Shown here: one piece after another, positions 5,349-11,516 of the stretch | Layout of the letters: each line of letters starts with the position of its first letter | Position numbering within the stretch: position 1 is the first letter of the stretch | Notes under the pieces: generated by a model | Seen by the model: the letters and a program-made list of their open reading frames with translations, nothing else | What the model was told of the DNA's origin: nothing | Databases searched by the model: none | From: UBA4615 sp044359175 | Lineage (GTDB): Bacteria; Pseudomonadota; Gammaproteobacteria; Burkholderiales; Burkholderiaceae_E | Assembly: GCA_044359175.1 (NCBI GenBank) | Contig: JBIKMO010000109.1 | Span: 1-13,846 of the forward strand | DNA length: 13,846 nucleotides | Reading direction: 5' to 3' | Made by a program: the position numbers and the translations under genes

Positions 5349-6284
5349 GTGAACCCGTCCCTCGCCGAGTCGACCGTCGCGCGCGCGACCGCGCCGCCCC
5401 GCGGGGCGGCGAGTGCTGGTGGCGGCCGTGCGACGCTGCCCGGACTTGCGCGGATCGAGGACGCCGTCGGCGACCGGCAGTTCGCGATCGCCCTCGCCCG
5501 CGGCCTGGAGGTGCTGCGCGCCTTCACCGCGGCGGACCGCTCGCTGTCCAATCGCGAGCTGTGCGACCGCACCGGCCTGCCGAAGGCGACGGTCTCGCGT
5601 CTGACCCACACGCTGACCCTGCTCGGCTACCTCAGCCGCGGGCCGGATCAGCGGGTGTCGCTCGCCGCGGGCGTGCTCGCGCTCGCGTACCCGATGCTCG
5701 CCGCACTCGCGATCCGGCAGGTCGCGCGCCCCTGGCTCGAGCAGCTCGCGCGCGAGACCGGCTGTACGGTCAATCTGGCCACCCGCGACCGGCTGTCGGC
5801 GGTGTATCTGGACAGCTGCCGGGCCGATCGCGGCAACGTGTACCGGCCGGACATCGGGCTGCCGGTGCCGCTGCTGTGCACCGCGATCGGCCGGGCGCTG
5901 CTGCTCGCCCGGCCGGCCGCCGAGCAGAACGCGATCCTCAACCGGCTGCAGGTGGCCGACGGCGATGCCGTGCGCGCCGAGCGTCCGATGCTCGACGCCG
6001 AGCGCGAGCCCTTCCGGCTGCGCGGCTGGACCTACAGCCCCGGGCAGTGGCGCCCGGGCGTGCACGCGGTCGCGGTACCGCTCGTGCAGTCGCTGCAGCC
6101 CGAACCGGCCGCGATCAACTGCACGCTGATGCTGCCGCCGCTCGAGGGGCGCGGGACGGCGCGGCGACCGGCGGGCGTGGCGCGCCTGCTCGACGAGGTG
6201 GTGCCGCGGATGCTCGAAGCCGCACGCCGCATCGAGCGGGCCTGCCGCGACGAGGCCGCGCCCGAACGGAACCCGCGGCCGTGA
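5349..6284 (+). CDS. IclR-family transcriptional regulator
   Basis: A 311-residue DNA-binding regulator. An unusually long Ala/Gly-rich N-terminal tail (residues 1-42) precedes the winged helix-turn-helix: FAIALARGLEVLRAF (45-59), LSNRELCDRTGLPKATVSRL (66-85), TLLGYL (90-95). The effector-binding domain follows from about residue 120, with the typical LEQLARETGCTVNLATRD, a VPLLCTAIGRALL segment (173-185), and a C-terminal half ending about residue 295. IclR proteins bind as dimers of dimers and often control divergent or downstream catabolic genes in response to small acids. The GTG at 5349 was chosen because AGGAG lies ten nt upstream and no other in-frame start occurs before the helix-turn-helix. 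Its TGA overlaps the GTG of the acyl-CoA dehydrogenase, so the two are translationally coupled. Probable targets are its own operon and the divergent AcuI-like gene, through the repeats at 5207-5242. The effector is unknown. Confidence 0.9.
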   Translation: MNPSLAESTVARATAPPRGAASAGGGRATLPGLARIEDAVGDRQFAIALARGLEVLRAFTAADRSLSNRELCDRTGLPKATVSRLTHTLTLLGYLSRGPDQRVSLAAGVLALAYPMLAALAIRQVARPWLEQLARETGCTVNLATRDRLSAVYLDSCRADRGNVYRPDIGLPVPLLCTAIGRALLLARPAAEQNAILNRLQVADGDAVRAERPMLDAEREPFRLRGWTYSPGQWRPGVHAVAVPLVQSLQPEPAAINCTLMLPPLEGRGTARRPAGVARLLDEVVPRMLEAARRIERACRDEAAPERNPRP

Positions 6285-7447
6285 TCCGGGACCGCACGCG
6301 GCTGGACTCGCTGCTGGCGACGCTGCGCGCGTTCGTGCGAGACGAGTGCATCCCACTGGAGGCGCGCATCGACCGGGACGATGCGATCCCGGAGCCGCTG
6401 GTCGAGCGGATGCGCGCGCTCGGCCTGTTCGGCCACAGCATCCCGACCGACTATGGCGGCGCCGGACTGACCACCGAGGAACTCGCGCTCGTCAACATCG
6501 AGGTGTCGCGGGCTGCGCCGGTGTTCCGTGCGCGCTTCGGCGGCAACACCGGCATCGGCTCCGAGGCGCTGATCGCCGACGGTACCGACGCGCAGCGCCG
6601 CACCTGGCTGCCCCGGCTGGCGAGTGGCGAGATCACCGGCTGCTTCGCGCTCACCGAGCCGTCGGCCGGCTCGGACGCGACCGCGCTGCGTACCCGTGCG
6701 GTGCCCGGCCTGGGCGACCGGGGGCGGCCGGGCTGGCGGATCGACGGCGTGAAGCGCTACATCACGAACGCGCCGATCGCCGACCTGTTCACGGTGTTCG
6801 CGCGAACCGACGACGCGGCGCGCGGCGCGAACGGCATCACCGCCTTCCTCGTGCCGCGCGGCACGCCGGGACTGGAGACCAGCCCGCCGTACCGCAAGCT
6901 CGGCCAGCACGGCTCGCCGGTCGGCGAGGTGCACCTGCGCGACTGCTGGGTGCCCGAGGACGCGGTCCTCGGCGCACGCCCGGGCCTGGGTTTTCGCTCG
7001 GCGATGAAGGCCCTGAACAAGCAGCGCATCAACCTCGCCGCACTGTGCGTCGGGCCGGCGATCCGGTTGCTGGACGAGGCGCTCGCCCACGCGCGGACCC
7101 GCGAGCAGTTCGACCGTCCGATCGGCGAGTTCCAGCTGGTTCAGGCGATGCTCGCCGACAGCGCGACCGAAGTGGCGGCCGCGCGCGCGCTGGTGCTCGA
7201 GACCGCGCGTCGCCGCGACGACGGCGAGGACGTGACCGTGGACGTGTCGATGTGCAAGCTGTTCGCCTCCGAGACCTGCGGCCGCGTCGCCGACCGCGCG
7301 GTCCAGGTGCTCGGCGGGGCCGGCTATCTGGAGGACCACCCGATCGTGCGCCTGTACCGAGACGTGAGGCTGTTCCGGCTCTACGAGGGCACCAGCCAGA
7401 TCCACCAGGTCAGCATCGCGAAGCACCTGCTGCGCGGCGACGCGTGA
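6281..7447 (+). CDS. acyl-CoA dehydrogenase family protein
   Basis: A 388-residue FAD enzyme that oxidises acyl-CoA to trans-2-enoyl-CoA and passes electrons to electron-transfer flavoprotein. Domain order is normal: the N-terminal helical domain (about residues 1-118, with DYGGAGLTTEE at 58-68), the beta domain with the flavin motif FALTEPSAGSD (122-132) and GVKRYITNA (156-164), and the C-terminal helical domain with QVLGGAGY (342-349). The catalytic-base position Glu369 lies in the YEGTSQIHQ motif (368-376), as in most short- and medium-chain members. Length matches the family. The GTG at 6281 overlaps the IclR stop codon (GTGA), and no good ribosome-binding site precedes it, so translation is probably coupled. 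The Bug receptor gene follows 53 nt later. Chain length and substrate cannot be read from the sequence; the context suggests an acid imported or activated elsewhere. Confidence 0.93.
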   Translation: MIRDRTRLDSLLATLRAFVRDECIPLEARIDRDDAIPEPLVERMRALGLFGHSIPTDYGGAGLTTEELALVNIEVSRAAPVFRARFGGNTGIGSEALIADGTDAQRRTWLPRLASGEITGCFALTEPSAGSDATALRTRAVPGLGDRGRPGWRIDGVKRYITNAPIADLFTVFARTDDAARGANGITAFLVPRGTPGLETSPPYRKLGQHGSPVGEVHLRDCWVPEDAVLGARPGLGFRSAMKALNKQRINLAALCVGPAIRLLDEALAHARTREQFDRPIGEFQLVQAMLADSATEVAAARALVLETARRRDDGEDVTVDVSMCKLFASETCGRVADRAVQVLGGAGYLEDHPIVRLYRDVRLFRLYEGTSQIHQVSIAKHLLRGDA

Positions 7448-7500
7448 GCCCCGCGCCCGCCGACGTTCGCTCCCACCGACCGCCGCCCGAGGAGTTGCCG

Positions 7501-8493
7501 ATGACCCGTACCCAACCCGATCGCCGACGGCTGCTGCTCGCCGCCGCCGCCGCGACGCTGCCCACCGGGCTGCCCGCCGCCGCGATCGCGCAGGACGCCT
7601 GGCCGTCGCGGCCGGTGCGCACGATCGTGCCGTTTCCCGCCGGCGGCGTGGTCGACCTGGTGATCCGCGCGGTGACCGACCGGCTCGCGGTCGCGCTGAA
7701 GCAGCCGTTCGTGGTCGAGCCCCGCCCGGGCGCGAACGGGAACATCGGCACCGAGGCCGCGGCCCGGTCGGCCCCGGACGGCTACACGCTGCTCGCGGCG
7801 ACACCGGCCACGGTCACGCAACCGCTGCTGTCGCCGAACGCGCGGTTCCGAACCGCGGAGTTCGTCGGCGCGGGCCTGATCGGCGCACCGCCGAACGTCT
7901 TCGTCGTCGCACCCTCGGTGCCGGTGCGCACGCTCGCGGAGTTCGTCGAGTACGCGCGGGCGCGGCCGGGCAAGCTCGGGGTGACCAACCCGGGCGTGGG
8001 CACCTCGAACCACCTCGGCCAGGAGCTGTTCTTCTCGCTCACCCGACTCGAGCTGGTCGACGTGCGCTACCCCGGCCAGCCGCAGATGATCCCGGACGTC
8101 GCGAGCGGCCAGGTGCAGTTCAGCCTGGTGACCGCGGCGCTCGCGCTGCCGCACGTGCGCGACGGACGCCTGCGCGCGCTCGCGATCAGCGCGCCGCGTC
8201 GCTGGAGCGAGCTGCCGGAGGTACCGACCGTCGCCGAGGCCGGATTCCCGGAGGCGATGTTCCTGCCCTGGTACGGGCTGGCGGTCCCGGCGGGCACGCC
8301 GCGGCCGATCGTGCGCCGGCTGTCCGACGAGATCGTCGCGGCGCTCGCGACGCCCGACGTCGCGCAGCGGCTGGACAAGATGGGCACCCAGCTCACGCCG
8401 GGCTCGGCCGAGGACTTCGACGCGCTGCTCGCCAGCGAGACCGCGCGCTGGTCGCGGGTGATCCGAGAACGCAACATCCGCGCCGAGTCCTGA
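7501..8493 (+). CDS. Bug-family substrate-binding protein (tripartite tricarboxylate transporter receptor type)
   Basis: A 330-residue periplasmic receptor. The N-terminus carries DRRRLLLAAAAA, resembling a twin-arginine signal, with likely cleavage after AIA near residue 29. The mature start WPSRPVRTIVPFPAGGVVD is the family hallmark, where the loop and Asp contact the carboxylate ligand. PRPGANGNIGTEAAARSAPDGYTLL follows (about residues 75-99), also diagnostic, as are the later GVGTSNHLGQELF and ASGQVQFSL segments. Bug proteins bind small organic acids with nanomolar to micromolar affinity; many are encoded without membrane subunits, as here, where no TctA/TctB genes are in view. The ATG at 7501 follows GAGGAG with six-nt spacing. 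It is last in the IclR, acyl-CoA dehydrogenase, Bug series and probably co-transcribed, so it may bind the acid that this pathway degrades. The ligand is unknown. Confidence 0.93.
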   Translation: MTRTQPDRRRLLLAAAAATLPTGLPAAAIAQDAWPSRPVRTIVPFPAGGVVDLVIRAVTDRLAVALKQPFVVEPRPGANGNIGTEAAARSAPDGYTLLAATPATVTQPLLSPNARFRTAEFVGAGLIGAPPNVFVVAPSVPVRTLAEFVEYARARPGKLGVTNPGVGTSNHLGQELFFSLTRLELVDVRYPGQPQMIPDVASGQVQFSLVTAALALPHVRDGRLRALAISAPRRWSELPEVPTVAEAGFPEAMFLPWYGLAVPAGTPRPIVRRLSDEIVAALATPDVAQRLDKMGTQLTPGSAEDFDALLASETARWSRVIRERNIRAES

Positions 8494-8499
8494 ACCGGC

Positions 8500-8529
8500 G
8501 GGGGCGGGGCAGTCGCGGTCGGGGCGGGG
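8500..8529 (+). other. G-rich direct repeat and possible G-quadruplex after the Bug gene
   Basis: GGGGCGGGGC occurs at 8501-8510 and exactly again at 8521-8530. The plus strand thus has four G-runs of at least four bases (8500-8504, 8506-8509, 8521-8524, 8526-8529) with connecting segments of 1, 11 and 1 nt. It starts seven nt after the Bug stop codon, in the 44-nt gap between convergent genes, so it would lie in the 3' end of that mRNA. Confidence 0.35.
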
Positions 8530-8547
8530 CGCGCCGATCAGGCGCGC
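8529..8547 (-). terminator. hairpin across the Rieske oxygenase stop codon
   Basis: GCGCGCC (8529-8535) and GGCGCGC (8541-8547) form a perfect 7-bp stem around GATCA, which contains the complement of the TGA at 8538-8540. It may end leftward transcription of the iorA-iorB-oxygenase unit; no T-tract follows. Confidence 0.4.
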
Positions 8548-9875
8548 ATCGCGTGCGCCCAGTGCGCATACGGGTGGCGCAGCAGCCGCTCGTCGACACC
8601 GCTGGTGTCGGCGATCGCCCCGTGCAGCTCGTCGCCGCGCGCATCGCGGTGCAGGCTGACCCAGGGGTTGCCGTCGGCGCGCAGCGCCGTCTGCAGCGTC
8701 TCGAACACGTGCAGGTCGTCGTGCGCGACCACCGACATCGGCGAGAACACCAGCCGGTTGTAGCTCGCCGCGCGCCGCGACAGCGACTCGGGCGCACCCT
8801 CGGGCTGGAACGACCAGACCTCGACCAGCGTGCGGTCGGGCGCGAGCGGACGGATCGCCCGCAGCGCCGGCAGCGTCGACTTCATCGACAGCGACGGGTA
8901 CAGCAGCGCGTTCTGCGGCTGGAACGCGAGCACCTCGCGGGCGCGCTCCGGCCCGTGCGCGGCGACCAGCGCGGCCTCGTAGCCGTCGAGCCCGTCGTAG
9001 GCCACGTGCAGGCTCGAGCGCGTGCCGAGCAGCGTGTGGCCGTTCGGCAGCACCCTTCCGCCCATCGCCTCGTAGTCGGTCCAGCCGGAGCCGAACGGCA
9101 GCAGCTGCTGCATCGACATCGGCCGCGGTGCGCCCGCGGACACCTCGCCCCAGACGCGCTGCGCGGCCCCCGAGGCGGACTCGTGCGCGACCGGCGGGTG
9201 CACCGCGTCGTTGATGTTCTCGACGTACATCTTCCAGTTCGCGCGCACCAGCGAACGCAGCGGCGCGCCGCACACGCGCAGCCGCCCGAGCGGCGAGCGG
9301 TCGGCGACCAGGTCGATCACGGCCTTCATCGGCCCTGCCCATGCGTCGAAGGTCGCGCCCGTGTCGCTCAGCCGGACGAACACGAACCCGCGATGAACCG
9401 CGACGCCGCCCGGCGCCGACAGCCCGCGGGCGGCCTCGCTGTCGCGAAACCGCGTGCCCTCGTAGCCCGACTTCAGCGGGATCGCCCGGATCGCACCGTC
9501 CAGGTCGTACGCCCACGCGTGGTACGGACAGCGCAGGAACCGGCCCGCGTGACCCGAGGCGTCGCTCACCAGCTTCGCCCCCTTGTGCGCGCACCGGTTC
9601 ATCAGCACCCGCACCTCGCCGTCCTCGCCTCGGATCATCAGCACCGGTCGACCCGCCACCTCCAGCGTCGCGTAGTCCCCGACGCCCGGCACCTGACTGT
9701 CGTGGCCCACGTAGATCCACGCGCGCGACCACAACCGCTCCATCTCCAGCGCGTACACCTCCGCATCCAGGTACACGTCACGGTGCACCCCGTCCGGCCT
9801 CACCAACGACGCCAACGCGTCAGGATCGTCCCGATAGCGTCCGGCCGCACGCGGCGGTTTGGTCGTCGTGTCCAT
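8538..9875 (-). CDS. aromatic ring-hydroxylating oxygenase, Rieske-type alpha subunit
   Basis: A 445-residue oxygenase component that uses O2 and two electrons to hydroxylate a substrate, usually aromatic. The Rieske [2Fe-2S] site is intact: Cys95 and His97 (NRCAHKG), then Cys116 and His119 (RCPYHAW). The catalytic mononuclear iron ligands are also visible: His226 and His231 in ENINDAVHPPVAH, with the bridging Asp223 that carries electrons between subunits, and a late acidic pair Asp386/Asp387 (VVAHDDLHVFE) that supplies the third ligand. Length is typical of alpha subunits of the benzoate/anthranilate and phenylpropionate groups. The ATG at 9875 has GGAGG eight nt upstream. It follows iorB by 35 nt on the same strand, and no beta subunit, ferredoxin or reductase gene is visible in the window. 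It could act with a reductase encoded elsewhere or draw on the IorA iron-sulfur centres. The substrate is unknown. Confidence 0.92.
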   Translation of the reverse strand: MDTTTKPPRAAGRYRDDPDALASLVRPDGVHRDVYLDAEVYALEMERLWSRAWIYVGHDSQVPGVGDYATLEVAGRPVLMIRGEDGEVRVLMNRCAHKGAKLVSDASGHAGRFLRCPYHAWAYDLDGAIRAIPLKSGYEGTRFRDSEAARGLSAPGGVAVHRGFVFVRLSDTGATFDAWAGPMKAVIDLVADRSPLGRLRVCGAPLRSLVRANWKMYVENINDAVHPPVAHESASGAAQRVWGEVSAGAPRPMSMQQLLPFGSGWTDYEAMGGRVLPNGHTLLGTRSSLHVAYDGLDGYEAALVAAHGPERAREVLAFQPQNALLYPSLSMKSTLPALRAIRPLAPDRTLVEVWSFQPEGAPESLSRRAASYNRLVFSPMSVVAHDDLHVFETLQTALRADGNPWVSLHRDARGDELHGAIADTSGVDERLLRHPYAHWAHAMRA

Positions 9876-9910
9876 CGCATCGTCCTCCGTGTCCGACGGT
9901 CGCGATCACC

Positions 9911-11509
9911 TCAGGCCGCTCGCGCGGCGCTCGGCGGTTCCCCCGAGGGCGCGGCGCCCATCCGCTGCAGCGCCTGCGCGAGCGCGGCGCCGCCCTCGTC
10001 GGCGAGCGCCGCGTCGCGCAGCTCACGCAGGCCGGGTGCGCCGAGCGCACCCGCCGGCAGCGCATCGAGGGTGCGCATCAGGCGCTCGAAGTTGCGCCAG
10101 CCGCGGGCGTGCGTATCGCCGTATCCCTTGACCAGGCGCTGGCAGCGCGCCACCTCGAGCGCGAGCGCGGCGTCGCGCGGCGCGATCCGGGCGATGCGCG
10201 CGAGCCAGTCGTCGATGCGCGCGTGCTCGAGGCCGAAGCGCAGCGAGCCGCGGCGCAGCGGACGCAGCGAGGCGACCGCGTACAGCAGCAGGAACCCGCG
10301 GACCGTGCTGGTGCGCACCACGCGGCCGCCGCGCGTCAGGCGACCGACCAGCGCGCGGGCTCGCGGCGAGCGCAGCAGCCACGCGCCGATCGCGCGCGGC
10401 AGCGTGTCGGCGATCTCCTCGAGCCGCGGATGCAGGAACTCGCCGATCTCCAGCAACTGGCCTTCGTCGAGCCGAACCTCGGCGGCGACCCGGTCGAAGC
10501 GGCTGCGGCGGGTCTTCAGGTCGGCGACCCGCACCGTGTCCTCGTAGGACATCCACAGTGCGAGGTGACGCGCAGCCTCGGTGAGCAGCGCGTGCGGCGG
10601 CTCGCCGGGGATCGCGGGGGCGCGCGCATCCAGCGCGGCCAGCGGGGCGAGACGATCGAGGTAGTCGGCCGCGTAGCGCTCGTCCTGCCAGTCGGCGAGC
10701 CGAAGCACGCCGGCGCGCAGCACCGCGTGCGCCGCGCCGGGGAAGTCGCGCACGATGCGCGCCTCGTGCGCCGCGAGCCGGGGGCCGAGCGCCGCCGCGG
10801 CCAGCTGCGGCACCGCGGGCGCGGGGCGGGGAGGCGCCGCTGCCGCGCGCGCCGCGTCGAACCCGGCCGCGAACGCCCGCAGACTCGATTCGACGCCCAC
10901 GCCGCCGCGGCGCACCGCGTCTTCGAAGTGCTCGCGCGCGAACGGCAGCGCCCCCGTGGCCGCCAGCGCGCCGAACAGCGAGGCGCTGATCACGCTGCGC
11001 GCGTCCTCGGCGATGCGTGCGAAGTCGGCCGCGACGCACCGCCGCGCGGCGGCGTTCGCCGCCTCGAGCAGCCCGGTGGCATCGATGCGGCCGTCACCCA
11101 TCGCCGTCTTCTCGGTCATCGAGTACACACGATGGGTCGAGGCCACCAGCGTGGTGCGGTCGTCCGTGACCAGGCCGCGCTGGACCGCGCGGCCCGCCTC
11201 CATCAGCTCGGAGGCGATCACCACGTCGACCTCGCCCGGCACCGGCATCAGCGCCAGCACCGGGTCGGCGCCGGCGGCCCGCGCGACCGACTCGGGGAAC
11301 AGCTCGACGTAGTAGAGGGTCGCGCCGGTGCGCTGCGCGACGCCGGGCACGGAGGTTGCCTGCGCGAGAAAGCCGTTCGACTCGGCGAGGTCCACCAGCC
11401 AGTCGGCGAGCACCCCACCGCCCTCGCCCCCCATGGCCAGGATCGCCACGCCGATCGCCCGCGCCGGAGCGGCGTCGTCGCGGGGCCGCCGGATCGCCTC
11501 GACGCTCAT
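9911..11509 (-). CDS. iorB: indolepyruvate oxidoreductase beta-subunit family protein, long form
   Basis: A 532-residue protein. Residues about 19-205 are the gamma-type domain of 2-oxoacid:ferredoxin oxidoreductases: AILAMGGEGGGVLADWL (22-38) and SVPGVAQRTGATLYYVEL (52-69), which take part in CoA binding and in contact with IorA. After an Ala/Pro-rich linker, a largely helical C-terminal region of about 300 residues follows, with WQDERYAADYLDRL, TRRSRFDRVAAEVR and LVKGYGDTHARGWRNFERL. It resembles the uncharacterised domain (probably DUF6537) found in fused proteobacterial IOR proteins. Archaeal IorB has only the first part, about 200 residues. The ATG at 11509 lies seven nt after the iorA stop. 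A GTG at 11548 would overlap iorA by 32 nt and add 13 residues; I prefer the ATG, though its ribosome-binding site is weak and coupling is likely. With IorA it should convert aryl-pyruvates to aryl-acetyl-CoA, CO2 and reduced ferredoxin. Confidence 0.85.
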   Translation of the reverse strand: MSVEAIRRPRDDAAPARAIGVAILAMGGEGGGVLADWLVDLAESNGFLAQATSVPGVAQRTGATLYYVELFPESVARAAGADPVLALMPVPGEVDVVIASELMEAGRAVQRGLVTDDRTTLVASTHRVYSMTEKTAMGDGRIDATGLLEAANAAARRCVAADFARIAEDARSVISASLFGALAATGALPFAREHFEDAVRRGGVGVESSLRAFAAGFDAARAAAAPPRPAPAVPQLAAAALGPRLAAHEARIVRDFPGAAHAVLRAGVLRLADWQDERYAADYLDRLAPLAALDARAPAIPGEPPHALLTEAARHLALWMSYEDTVRVADLKTRRSRFDRVAAEVRLDEGQLLEIGEFLHPRLEEIADTLPRAIGAWLLRSPRARALVGRLTRGGRVVRTSTVRGFLLLYAVASLRPLRRGSLRFGLEHARIDDWLARIARIAPRDAALALEVARCQRLVKGYGDTHARGWRNFERLMRTLDALPAGALGAPGLRELRDAALADEGGAALAQALQRMGAAPSGEPPSAARAA

Positions 11510-11516
11510 CGCGCGC

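Noticed and set aside
3843..6356. An 837-codon open frame on the minus strand
   Set aside because: It lies across the AcuI-like gene, the IclR gene and part of the nitronate monooxygenase in another frame, is dominated by Arg, Ala and Gly, and shows no domain.
7381..9732. A 783-codon open frame on the minus strand opposite the Bug gene and over the Rieske gene
   Set aside because: High GC content suppresses stop codons; the product is low-complexity and the real genes in these regions carry full family motifs.
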